This document shows, one piece after another, positions 1 through 7,467 of a stretch of DNA of 35,182 bases. This DNA is from CAZFVY01 sp964522665. Its GTDB lineage: Bacteria; Verrucomicrobiota; Verrucomicrobiia; Limisphaerales; CAZFVY01. Position 1 is the first letter of the stretch, and each line of letters opens with the position of its first letter. The stretch is taken from positions 1-35,182 of the forward strand of contig CAZFVY010000077.1 in the NCBI GenBank assembly GCA_964522665.1, given 5' to 3'. The notes under the pieces are model-generated. The model saw only the letters and a program-made list of their open reading frames with translations. It searched no databases and was not told the DNA's origin. The position numbers and the translations under genes were made by a program.

Positions 1-54
1 TCACCGCGCCAATAACTACAGGTTGCGGAGCGTGGAGTCATGTACATAGCCCTA
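1..54. repeat. Left copy of a 54-bp terminal inverted repeat
   Basis: Bases 1-54 match the reverse complement of the last 54 bases of the window (35129-35182) at 53 of 54 positions; the only difference is at position 41 (t here, c in the other copy). Identity stops at position 55. The inner end coincides with the stop codon of the HAD gene (52-54). I saw no further copy inside the window. This is probably a dispersed genomic repeat at which the assembly ended. Confidence 0.9.
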
Positions 55-888
55 ACCCCCAATGACGTGCTCCAGCAGGGTAATCGCGTCGCGGAAATCC
101 GGCACCACCACGTCAGCGCCGACGCCGAGCAACCGCTGGCGTTTCCAGGCGTCCATCCGGCCCAAGCCATTGTTGGCCTCATCGCTTGCCACCGCAACCG
201 CCACGCCTCCAACCTCTTTCGTGTTTTCAATCTCGACGTAGCCGTCGCCGAACGAGAGCAATTGTCGCCCCACGATTTGATGTTCTTTCAGGATGCGGTC
301 GATGACCATTTTCTTGGAGAAATTCTTATAATCATCCAACGCGCCGTAAATCCGGCCGCCAAAATAGCGGGCGACGTCGAGCAGCCGCGCCTCCTCCTTC
401 ACGTAACGGTCGTCCGTTCCGCTGGCGAGGTAGAGCATGAGACCGCGCCGCTGCAATTCCTCCAGCATCGGACGCGCCTCATGCACCAGCAGTTCATCGC
501 TGCGCGTCGTCCCGGCCTTCAGCGCGGTGATTCGACTCGCGATGCGCTCGTCGAGACGACGGAGATACTCGTTCTTATACCAGATCGGTTCCTGCGCCTG
601 CCCGCCCCGCTCCCGGATCCGTTCGGCGAACTGGATCATCTGATAAATCGTCTGCTTGCCGTTCAAGCGCATGATGTCCTCAAACAGCATCTGGTGGAGC
701 GACTCGTCCGTATCATCCGCCTGACGCGGCAGCATTTCCGCGAACATCGGCAGCATGACCTCGGGCCAACCCTGGCGAATCAACGAGAGCGTGCCATCAA
801 AGTCGAACAGCACATGGCTGATCTGGTAGGGGGGCGAGAACTTCGGACTGAACTCAATGATTCCGCGGTATTTTGGGGAATTGGGCAT
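52..888 (-). CDS. HAD-superfamily hydrolase (phosphatase-like)
   Basis: A 278-residue protein with all four haloacid dehalogenase motifs. Motif I is DFDGT at residues 29-33 (nucleophile D29, general acid D31). Motif II is the Ser of ASGT near 156, motif III is Lys 192/193, and motif IV is GDGYVEIEN from 214. The long helical stretch between motifs I and II is a C1 cap, as in phosphoglycolate-phosphatase-like enzymes, so it probably hydrolyses a phosphate ester of a small metabolite in the cytoplasm; the substrate cannot be read from sequence. The next internal Met falls after motif I, so the start at 888 is firm. Upstream lies an AT-rich stretch with TATAGC six bases before the ATG and no Shine-Dalgarno. 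It follows the Gfo/Idh gene after 113 nt. The stop codon lies at the inner edge of the terminal repeat. Confidence 0.88.
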   Translation of the reverse strand: MPNSPKYRGIIEFSPKFSPPYQISHVLFDFDGTLSLIRQGWPEVMLPMFAEMLPRQADDTDESLHQMLFEDIMRLNGKQTIYQMIQFAERIRERGGQAQEPIWYKNEYLRRLDERIASRITALKAGTTRSDELLVHEARPMLEELQRRGLMLYLASGTDDRYVKEEARLLDVARYFGGRIYGALDDYKNFSKKMVIDRILKEHQIVGRQLLSFGDGYVEIENTKEVGGVAVAVASDEANNGLGRMDAWKRQRLLGVGADVVVPDFRDAITLLEHVIGG

Positions 889-1001
889 CGTAAAGCTATA
901 TTCGTAAATTGTTTAGATTCAGTTATTTAAGCCGTAACCGGCCTCGGGGCGGATGCCCGGCGGGCGTTGGCGGGTGGCCGCGTCGGCGTCCATGTTTGCG
1001 A

Positions 1002-2024
1002 CTACTCGACCAAACGGACAATCCGTCCGGTGGCGATCGACCGTTCTTCCGCCTCGCAGATCTCGACGGCGCTGAGACCGTCCTTGGGAGTGACGATATT
1101 CGGACGCTGGCCTTGTTCGATCGCCGTTATCATGTGCCGCAACTCTCCGATGTAACCATCGCCCCCGTCGCACGTTATGGTCTTCGGCGGCTGTCCGGCG
1201 ACGAATAGCTTCAGCGCGTCGGCGCCGCGGGATATATCGTAGTCGATCGTCGCCTGCTCGCAGTTGACCGTGTAGCTCATATTGAAGCCGAACCCCGGCG
1301 TCATCGCCCAAGTTCCTTCCGCTTGCACGATCGCGCCCGATTCCACCTTGTATTGCGCGACGACGTGATCGATGGCGCCGCTCAGTTTGGTGTAACCGGT
1401 CGCATACACCGCCAACGGCCGGCCAAAGCAATACTGCACGAAATCCACGTCGTGGATGTGTAGGTCGAGCAACGCCCCGCCCGACTTCTCGCCGTTCAAG
1501 AAATTACCCCATCCGGGCGGTTCGGCGACGCGCCGAAAACGGGCGCTCAGTACGCGACCGAAGCTCTTTTGTTTAAGCTCATTTTGTAACCAAAGCCATT
1601 CGGGCCAAAACCGCAGGCACATGGCCGGCATGAGGAAGCCGGTGGAGACCTCGGCGGCCGCGACCATCCGGCGGGCTTGTTTCGCCGTGCGCGCCAGTGG
1701 TTTTTCGCACAGGACATGCTTGCCCGCCTTGAGCGCCGCGATCACCAGATCATGGTGCCCGAGCGTGGGCGCGCAAACGTCGATCAAGCTGATCTTCGGA
1801 TCCTCCAGCAAATCCTCAAACCGCCGGGTCGCCTTTACGCCCGCCATGTCGAGGATCACCGGATCGGTCGCTCCCACGTTCCCGGCCACGCCGCTGAAAT
1901 CACCATCCAAATGCCGCCCGCTCGGATTACAAAGGGCCGCAACGCGCGCGTTCGAAACCTGGCGATAGGCCCGGATATGGGTCGCCGCCATAAAACCGAG
2001 TCCGACAATCCCGACGTTAATCAT
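1002..2024 (-). CDS. Gfo/Idh/MocA-family oxidoreductase
   Basis: A 340-residue protein with an N-terminal Rossmann fold (GIVGLGFMA from residue 5) for NAD(P) and the family EKP signature at residues 107-109 (LCEKPL). A C-terminal alpha/beta domain carries DLHIHDVDF from residue 187, the region supplying the catalytic Asp/His in inositol and sugar dehydrogenases. Members oxidise or reduce cyclic polyols and sugar derivatives in the cytoplasm; the substrate is not predictable. The length is typical. The stop of the upstream isomerase gene lies 18 nt away, and a Gfo/Idh enzyme next to a xylose-isomerase-like TIM barrel is a common carbohydrate-catabolic pairing in PVC bacteria. Confidence 0.93.
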   Translation of the reverse strand: MINVGIVGLGFMAATHIRAYRQVSNARVAALCNPSGRHLDGDFSGVAGNVGATDPVILDMAGVKATRRFEDLLEDPKISLIDVCAPTLGHHDLVIAALKAGKHVLCEKPLARTAKQARRMVAAAEVSTGFLMPAMCLRFWPEWLWLQNELKQKSFGRVLSARFRRVAEPPGWGNFLNGEKSGGALLDLHIHDVDFVQYCFGRPLAVYATGYTKLSGAIDHVVAQYKVESGAIVQAEGTWAMTPGFGFNMSYTVNCEQATIDYDISRGADALKLFVAGQPPKTITCDGGDGYIGELRHMITAIEQGQRPNIVTPKDGLSAVEICEAEERSIATGRIVRLVE

Positions 2025-2042
2025 CTTCGCCTTCCCCGTAAA

Positions 2043-2867
2043 TCAAAGCGTCTCCAGAAACTGCCGGGCCGCCCGAATATCGGCCACCCTTTGACTCCCC
2101 GCCTCGCGTTCAATGCAACACCAGCCTTGAAAACCGAGGCTCCCGAGCGTCGTGAAAAACGCCCGCCAATCGACGTCGCCCGTTCCGACGACGACCTCCT
2201 TGCCCCACGTCCCCGACTGCGTCGTCCGGCGCGCGTCCTTCACGTGAACCTGCTTCAGCCACGGACAAAGCGTCCGCAAGGCCTCGATCGGGTCCCCTTT
2301 TTCATACAGGATCAAGTTCGCCGGATCGAAGTTCACCCCGACGTTCGGACAGTTCAGATGTTTTAGAAATTCGGCCAGCGTCGCCGCGGTTTCCTGCCCC
2401 GTTTCGAATCCGAGCATGATCCCGCGCTTGGCGAACAACTCGGCGATTTGGCCGATCCGATCCAACAATTTTGTAAAATTCGGGTCACGCGCTTCATGCG
2501 GCAAAAAGCCCGCGTGAAACGTCACGATCTTCAGGCCCATTCGCTCCGCCAGGTCCGCGTTGATCCGGATGTCTTCCCAGTTCTCCTCCCAAGTCGCGTC
2601 CGGCACGACGCCGCCGGTGCGTTGGATCGATTCCATCGTCGTGTAATCCTCACCCACGGTGCCGAACATCCCCGACACCAGCGTCACCCCGCGCGCGGCG
2701 CATTGCTCCGCGATCTTGCCCCACACCGACCCGGCGTTGCGGATCGGGTCCAGCGCGATTTGCAACCGATTGATCCCGATCGCGTCGAGTTGCTCGAATA
2801 GACTCTCCGGATTCGTCGGTTGAAGCGACCAACTGCAGACCGCCAGCTTCGAAATTATGTCCTTCAT
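2043..2867 (-). CDS. Sugar phosphate isomerase/epimerase (xylose-isomerase-like TIM barrel)
   Basis: A 274-residue protein of the AP-endonuclease-2/xylose-isomerase-like TIM-barrel family. Likely metal ligands and catalytic residues appear in order at strand ends: H118 (TFHAG), E155 (GFETGQE), D181 (NFDPANL), H208 (VHVKD) and E253 (CIERE). No signal peptide is visible, so it is probably cytoplasmic. Family members isomerise or epimerise keto-sugars and inosose derivatives using a divalent metal. It lies 8 nt after the FMN reductase stop and 18 nt before the Gfo/Idh gene, so the genes are probably co-transcribed. The pair suggests oxidation followed by isomerisation of a sugar or polyol; the substrate is inference only. 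Confidence 0.9.
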   Translation of the reverse strand: MKDIISKLAVCSWSLQPTNPESLFEQLDAIGINRLQIALDPIRNAGSVWGKIAEQCAARGVTLVSGMFGTVGEDYTTMESIQRTGGVVPDATWEENWEDIRINADLAERMGLKIVTFHAGFLPHEARDPNFTKLLDRIGQIAELFAKRGIMLGFETGQETAATLAEFLKHLNCPNVGVNFDPANLILYEKGDPIEALRTLCPWLKQVHVKDARRTTQSGTWGKEVVVGTGDVDWRAFFTTLGSLGFQGWCCIEREAGSQRVADIRAARQFLETL

Positions 2868-2875
2868 GGGGTTGA

Positions 2876-3430
2876 CTAAGAACTTAGCTTGATGCCCTTG
2901 ACCGATTCCACGAACTTAACAAAACCCGCCGCCTGATTCTTGAGCCGCTCCACCAATTCCGGATCGGTCAACCGCCCATCGGGGCCTAGTTTCCCGTTGA
3001 TTTGCGGCAGAAAAACCCGCTCGGGATAAAGGTACGCGTTGCGATAGCCAAAAATCAGTTGCAACTGCTCAATCGACCGCAACGCGCCCCAAATCCCCGC
3101 TGAAAGCCCGACAAAACAGACTGGCCGCTTCTCAAAGCTCTCGGGGAATTTCAGCATGTCGATGAAATACTTCAGGACGCCGGGGAAACTGCCGTTGTAT
3201 TCCGGCGTGACGATGATCACCCCGGACGCGCTCAGGATTCGCTCGGAAAACGGCCGGAACGACGCCGGTTTCTCCCCGTATGACGTCGCCGCAAAAATCT
3301 CCGGCGGCAGCGCCGCCAAATCCAGCACGCGCAACGGGACGTTCAAGGCGGCATAAACCTCCTCGACATTCCGCGCGACGCGCCGCGAATTGCTGTCCGG
3401 CCGATTGGTTCCAACGACAAGTGTCATCAT
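2876..3430 (-). CDS. NADPH-dependent FMN reductase (flavodoxin-like fold)
   Basis: A 184-residue flavoprotein of the NADPH-dependent FMN reductase family. The N-terminal phosphate-binding loop is GTNRPDSNS (from residue 7) and the isoalloxazine-binding segment is TPEYNGSFPG, a strong family marker; it is the right size for the family. It would reduce FMN, quinones or similar acceptors with NAD(P)H in the cytoplasm. The frame stays open upstream to 3460, but I chose the ATG at 3430 because GGGGAG lies about 8 nt before it and the flavodoxin fold begins immediately (MMTLVVG). It is the first gene of the minus-strand cluster that continues with the isomerase and oxidoreductase. Confidence 0.9.
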   Translation of the reverse strand: MMTLVVGTNRPDSNSRRVARNVEEVYAALNVPLRVLDLAALPPEIFAATSYGEKPASFRPFSERILSASGVIIVTPEYNGSFPGVLKYFIDMLKFPESFEKRPVCFVGLSAGIWGALRSIEQLQLIFGYRNAYLYPERVFLPQINGKLGPDGRLTDPELVERLKNQAAGFVKFVESVKGIKLSS

Positions 3431-3509
3431 AATCAATGCTCCCCGAAAGTATTCCCCCACTGCCTCTTAAACCAAGCCAATTCTTTTGAAAGCAATTAGC
3501 GAGTTGTTA

Positions 3510-3595
3510 GAGCCTGTTTTAAGATTCCGTGGGTTCCTGCGGCGAGGGATTTTGGCTGCGGCCAAGGCGGCGCGGGCCGAGCAGGGGTGGGCCAG
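3510..3595. repeat. Candidate insertion-sequence end or MITE-like segment
   Basis: The segment opens with GAGCCTGTTTTAAGATT directly after TTA. This resembles the GAGCCTGTTT-type terminal repeat and TNA target duplication of IS5-family (IS1031/IS427 group) elements. It contains a foldback at 3552-3565 (TTGGC, loop TGCG, GCCAA). Its right boundary is estimated from where the DUF4276 homology resumes (about 3595-3600). No transposase and no matching opposite end were seen, so this is at most a remnant. The family assignment is from memory of IS ends and is tentative. Confidence 0.35.
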
Positions 3596-4170
3596 ACTAC
3601 AGAGTATGCAGCCACTTTTTGAAGCAGCTCAACCCGAAAATCGAAATGATTCCTCGCTTCCTCGATAACAAGCGAGGTCTTGTGACCGGGTGCGGCGAAG
3701 TCGCGGCGGCACTTCTCAGTAGCGAGAGGTGCAGTCGAGTTGTGGTAGCGTGGGACTTGGAGCCGGCATGGGGCGGTGTCGCCTGCCGCCATGACGACAA
3801 GGAACGCGCGTTCGAATCTCTCAAAAATGCCGATGTGCCGATGCGGCGCGTGTTGCTCCTGTGTATCGAACGTGAACTCGAATGTTGGTTGATGGCCGAC
3901 AAGCGAGCACTGAAGGCTGTGATAGGAAGATACAAACGCCCACACCCTGTCGGCAGGCTCCCGGATTTCAGCCGCCCCGACGAGGAGATCGGACGGCCCA
4001 AGACCGAACTCATTAGGTTGTTCCAACAAGAGTTGGGGCATGGCCGCAAATATGTGGACCGCGACCACGCGATCTTGCTCGCGCAGTCGGTTCCAGATTG
4101 GTCCAAGCTCCGCCGCTCAAATTCTTTCAATCGATTTGCGACGAAAGCCGCGTGCGTCAGATTGGTATGA
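3529..4170 (+). CDS. N-terminally truncated DUF4276-family protein, probably a remnant
   Basis: From about residue 25 (DYRVCSHFLKQL) to the end, the 213-residue reading resembles DUF4276, a TOPRIM-like family. It has a central strand ending in an acidic residue (VVVAWDLEP), then CIERELECWLMADKRAL, the family's most recognisable block, and a C-terminal SNSFNRF. The first 24 residues (from a GTG start) are Arg/Gly-rich and are a translation of the upstream repeat-like segment. They replace the first beta strand and its conserved acidic residue, which should precede DYRV. DUF4276 proteins are often paired with AAA ATPases in defence-type loci; no partner is present here. The biochemical role is unknown, and with a missing N terminus this copy is probably inactive. 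Large frames on the opposite strand show no family features. Confidence 0.6.
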   Translation: MGSCGEGFWLRPRRRGPSRGGPDYRVCSHFLKQLNPKIEMIPRFLDNKRGLVTGCGEVAAALLSSERCSRVVVAWDLEPAWGGVACRHDDKERAFESLKNADVPMRRVLLLCIERELECWLMADKRALKAVIGRYKRPHPVGRLPDFSRPDEEIGRPKTELIRLFQQELGHGRKYVDRDHAILLAQSVPDWSKLRRSNSFNRFATKAACVRLV

Positions 4171-4679
4171 TCTATCGAGATCGGGATGATGATCCGTTTC
4201 GGTGTCAGTTCTCACTATTGACATCTCGCTTTCGCGCGCTCGGGCTCGCGCAGGTTCGAGACATTGGTCCTGCGGCCCACCGAACTCGTTGAGTTGTCCA
4301 TTTTAAAGTCGTCGTCGTTTCACGCCCAACCGCGGTAATTTTTACCTCTGGCGCTTCCAGATTGAGCGCATGTTGCGATCCCGTTTCATTCAACCGTATT
4401 TGATTCACTGTTTCCTTTAGGAACCGTCGCGCCTTTTCGGCCTTGGATTCCCGCCGCTCGGATCGGCGGTGGGTCGCGGCAATTCTTTTGATCGCCGTTG
4501 CCACTAACGCGCTGCGAAATGGCTCAGTTCTAAAACACCGACCTCGCTCCACCGGCTCGGATTCCAATGCCAGGTATTTGGCGCTTCTCCGCCCGGCGGC
4601 GTCGGCCAGCGGTAGCCAAGCAAACTTTGGGTTGCCCCCTTCTGCCTTTCCAGAATTCACCCGACTCCCAGCGCTCGAT
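4171..4679. other. Intergenic stretch without a supported gene
   Basis: About 510 nt between the DUF4276 remnant and the GreA/GreB-family gene. A minus-strand frame (4205-4660) is open, but its Arg/Thr/Ser/Ala-rich translation shows no family motif and no ribosome-binding site. A plus-strand frame at 4098-4292 overlaps the end of the remnant and also shows nothing recognisable. This may be decayed accessory DNA. Confidence 0.45.
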
Positions 4680-5159
4680 TCACGACACCTTGACGATCCG
4701 GTAGCCGTTCCGCAGGTTGCCCTGGTTGAGATCGAATTTCGCGCCCTCGGTTTTGCCCATAAGCTGGCGGCCCAATGGTGATTGCGGGGTGATGACCATC
4801 ACTTCGTTTCGACCTTGGACAATTTCCGTTCCGCCGGCGCAGGGGCCGACGAAATAGAAAGTTCGCTCGCCCTTGGACTCAAGTTCGACCAACGCGCCGA
4901 CCTCGACCGCCCGGCCGTCGCTGAAATCCGGGGCCGCCAGCGCCTTGAATTGCTCAATCGAATACTCAAGCTCGGCGGCCTGGCGCGCTTGACCCCGAGC
5001 CAGGTACGACGCTTCGAGGCCTCGGGTATCATACTTGTTCTCCGCTTTGCTTTGCTCGTGCGTCGCTTCCGCATGAGCCGCCCGCGCCGCCCGGTAGTAG
5101 AGTTCAAGCTCCGCCCCGAGTTGATCGATAATCCCTTTGATTAGAGCTTGTTTTTTCAT
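4680..5159 (-). CDS. GreA/GreB-family transcription elongation factor (atypical N-terminal coiled coil)
   Basis: A 159-residue protein. The C-terminal half (about residues 85-159) is the GreA/GreB FKBP-like domain, with VITPQSPLGRQLMGK at 122-136 and a terminal GYRIVKV. The N-terminal half is helical and acidic-tipped, but instead of the usual GreA tip sequence (GDLSENAEY) it has THEQSKAENKYDTRGLEA (33-50), typical of the divergent GreAB subgroup. Gre factors insert their coiled coil into the RNA polymerase secondary channel and stimulate transcript cleavage in backtracked complexes. Acidic residues E35, E40 and D44 could serve at the tip, but whether this subgroup retains cleavage activity is not evident. 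A 22-nt palindrome lies about 130 nt upstream (5288-5309). Confidence 0.85.
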   Translation of the reverse strand: MKKQALIKGIIDQLGAELELYYRAARAAHAEATHEQSKAENKYDTRGLEASYLARGQARQAAELEYSIEQFKALAAPDFSDGRAVEVGALVELESKGERTFYFVGPCAGGTEIVQGRNEVMVITPQSPLGRQLMGKTEGAKFDLNQGNLRNGYRIVKVS

Positions 5160-5287
5160 CGAGCATCACCCGCGGTTTGTTCGCCACGTTGCGCCCGAAC
5201 ATTACGCCTAATCGCCGCTGGAATTCTACCAATGTCCGTCCTCATGTTTGACATCACATTTTTTATTTCACGCGCCGGTGACGAGCA

Positions 5288-5309
5288 GGTTGGACCGATC
5301 GGTCCAGCC
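5288..5309. promoter_or_regulatory. 22-nt near-perfect palindrome between pseudopilin and gre gene
   Basis: Reading 5288-5309, the two 11-nt halves are reverse complements at 10 of 11 positions; the core TGGACCGATCGGTCCA (5291-5306) is perfect. There is no loop and no T-run on either side, which argues against a terminator and fits a dimeric DNA-binding site. It lies about 130 nt upstream of the minus-strand GreA/GreB-family gene. The regulator is unknown. Confidence 0.35.
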
Positions 5310-5391
5310 GACCATCGCGAGGCGTTCCGGTACCCCTCTCGAAGTCATCGTCGTTGCACGTCGCGAGTGTGCCGCAATTCTTACCTTTCGG

Positions 5392-6243
5392 CTATTTCAG
5401 CGACGTGGTGCGGGCGCGAATCCAGGCGAGGTCGGCGTTTTCGGGGGACGGGTCCCAGTGGGGGATGATGCCGCCGACGGGCGCCGTGCGAAACGTTCGG
5501 GGGTCGGTCCAATGGTGCGTTTCGGCATGGCCATCGGCGAAGGCGAGGACGCCCGCGCGGTTGTGGGCGGTGGATGGGTAATGGTAAAACCCGTTGATGA
5601 CGTTGGTCCCGCCGGGCATCCGCACGATGAAGGCGGGAAAACAGAGGTTGGCGGGATTGACGTCCTGAAACACGAACACCATCGACGGGGAAGGGGAATT
5701 CAGCGCGGTCAACCTTTGAAAGGTTTGGTATTTTGGGGTCAGTTCGTCGTTGATTGAGCGGGTCGGCCCGAGGTAGCAATTCATCGCGTAGCTGCGGATT
5801 TTGGGAACCTCGTGATTTCGATCTTCCTTGAACGTGCTGTGGTCCGCCGGGCATTTGTAAATCTCGGGCGAGGTGATGTAGGCGGCGAAGGCGGCGTAAC
5901 GAGGATCGATGAGGCAGCTTATGTTCGTGAACCCGGGGGCGAAGTTGTGCGTCCCGCCGAGCACCCAGAGCGGGTTGCCGGGCAAGTCGAAACCGTCGTG
6001 TTCGCCATTGGCCACGAGGCGATCGTTTTGATCGTTGGCGTAGAGGTGCCAGGTCAACGCGAGTTGCTTTTCGTTGCTCACGCAGCGGGCGCGGTAGGCC
6101 TGGGCTTTGGACTTGGAGAGCGCCGGCAGGAGCAGGGCAGCAAGAACGGTAATGATCCCGATTACGACCAGTAATTCAATCAGGGCGAAGGCGCGGCGTC
6201 GCTGAGGAGGCTCAGCGCGCGAGTTGCGTTGGGACGGCGGCAT
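5392..6243 (-). CDS. Type II secretion/type IV pilin-like pseudopilin with H-X9-DG signature
   Basis: A 283-residue protein with an N-terminal class III (prepilin) signal. A basic leader (QRRRA) is followed by FALIELLVVIGIITVLAALL, with the conserved Glu at mature position +5 (E23) if cleavage falls between A18 and F19; Ala rather than Gly before the cut is slightly unusual. The C-terminal part has the H-X9-DG signature (H227 to D237-G238), followed by a His-rich ETHHWTD. These proteins are greatly expanded in Planctomycetes and Verrucomicrobia and are exported, anchored by the N-terminal helix; the roles of individual members are mostly unknown. No secretion ATPase, prepilin peptidase or secretin gene is nearby. 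No Shine-Dalgarno precedes the start. Confidence 0.9.
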   Translation of the reverse strand: MPPSQRNSRAEPPQRRRAFALIELLVVIGIITVLAALLLPALSKSKAQAYRARCVSNEKQLALTWHLYANDQNDRLVANGEHDGFDLPGNPLWVLGGTHNFAPGFTNISCLIDPRYAAFAAYITSPEIYKCPADHSTFKEDRNHEVPKIRSYAMNCYLGPTRSINDELTPKYQTFQRLTALNSPSPSMVFVFQDVNPANLCFPAFIVRMPGGTNVINGFYHYPSTAHNRAGVLAFADGHAETHHWTDPRTFRTAPVGGIIPHWDPSPENADLAWIRARTTSLK

Positions 6244-6339
6244 ACTCGGGTGCGAGAGTCGAACCGCGCCGGCCGCGGCGATTGTCGCTTGGGTTTGCGG
6301 GAGGCTTTAGCTGAACATTAGCCGGGCGGCAACTCCTTT

Positions 6340-7467
6340 TTACTTAACCTTAACGACCGTCCAAACCTCGTCGTAAAGGCGGCTCTGGCGCCCCAAATCG
6401 GTCGTGAATTCAAGTTTGCTCATGATTTCCGGCGGTGGATAGATGGCCGGGTTGGCCAAGTCCTCAGGTTTGACGTATTTCTTGGCGGATTGATTCGGGG
6501 TCGCGTATTGACTGAAATTGGCCTGTTGCGCGCCAATCCGCGGGTCGAGGATGTAGTTGAGGAATTTCTCGGCCAACGGGCGGTGCGGCGCTTGCGCCGG
6601 GATGGCCAGATGATCCACCCAAATCTGGCTGCCTTCGCGGGGAACAAAATAGCAGGTGTTCGTGTACTGCGCGACCCGCTTCACGGCGTCGCCATTGTAA
6701 ACGACCGCGACAAACGCGCTCTCGCTGGCGACCCGTTGGACGCCGCCGACGCTCCCCTCGAATCCGAGCGAGCGCTGTTTGGTGGCGAGCAGCAAATCAC
6801 GCGCGGCTTTCAAATCGGCGATGTTAGTCGTGTTGCCGCTGCGGTGGAGGTAGCAGAGCGCGGAACCGATCGTCTCGCGGTACGAGTCAAGCAGCAGAAT
6901 CTCGCCCGGCTGCTTGGCGGCGTCGAAAATCAGGCCCCAGGTTTCGTCGATCGGCTTGCCGGCCGGCTTGCGCATATAAATGCCGAGCGTGCCCCATTGA
7001 AACGGCACGGTGTATTGATTACCCGGATCGTAGGGCGGGTTGATGAAAGTTGGATCGATGTTCTTGAGGTTCGGCAGGGCTTGATGATCCAACGGCAGCA
7101 GCATCCCGAGCTTGACCAGGGCGGGCACCAATTGATTCGAGGGGACGATCACGTCGTAGAGCGAAACGGCGCCGCCCTGCAACTTGGACATCATGCTCTC
7201 GTCATCATCGTAGAGATCGACGGTGACCTTGCAGTCGAATTTCTTCTCGAAGCCCGCGACCACCGCAGGATCAATGTATTCGCTCCAGATGAAAAGATTG
7301 AGAATATTGGTCGGCGATTGAGCCGAGCAACGCGGCGCGCTCACGAACGCGCACGCGAGCAGCGTCACGACCAGCAGCCACCGTGAAACCGAGACACCAG
7401 GCGAAAGTCCAGCCCGGCCACCCGGAAGGATGGGAAGACGTTGACGCGGAGCGGGGGAGCGGTTCAC
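6340..7467 (-). CDS. potD: Spermidine/putrescine ABC transporter substrate-binding protein PotD
   Basis: A 375-residue periplasmic binding protein of the PotD/PotF type. After an export signal ending around residue 49 (RCSA, then QSPTN), mature sequence begins with LNLFIWSEYIDP, where the WSEY segment corresponds to the polyamine-binding YNWxEY region, followed by FEKKFDCKV and the DDDESMMSKLQ block. LLAC at residues 36-39 could instead be a lipobox, making it a lipoprotein; both readings remain open. It would deliver spermidine or putrescine to PotBC. The start is a GTG overlapping the potC stop by 4 nt (GTGA), implying translational coupling. The leader is longer than usual, so an internal start is possible. 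Confidence 0.92.
   Translation of the reverse strand: MNRSPAPRQRLPILPGGRAGLSPGVSVSRWLLVVTLLACAFVSAPRCSAQSPTNILNLFIWSEYIDPAVVAGFEKKFDCKVTVDLYDDDESMMSKLQGGAVSLYDVIVPSNQLVPALVKLGMLLPLDHQALPNLKNIDPTFINPPYDPGNQYTVPFQWGTLGIYMRKPAGKPIDETWGLIFDAAKQPGEILLLDSYRETIGSALCYLHRSGNTTNIADLKAARDLLLATKQRSLGFEGSVGGVQRVASESAFVAVVYNGDAVKRVAQYTNTCYFVPREGSQIWVDHLAIPAQAPHRPLAEKFLNYILDPRIGAQQANFSQYATPNQSAKKYVKPEDLANPAIYPPPEIMSKLEFTTDLGRQSRLYDEVWTVVKVK

Noticed and set aside
3496..4068. A 190-residue minus-strand frame opposite the DUF4276-like gene.
   Set aside because: Only the plus-strand reading contains a recognisable family block (ELECWLMAD).
4205..4660. A 151-residue minus-strand frame in the 4.2-4.7 kb gap.
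   Set aside because: Skewed composition, no motif and no ribosome-binding site.
6244..6275. A GGTTCGACTC-like string upstream of the pseudopilin, resembling a tRNA T-loop on the minus strand.
   Set aside because: The T-stem has a mismatch, no matching acceptor arm lies 60-70 nt upstream, and no anticodon arm can be drawn.
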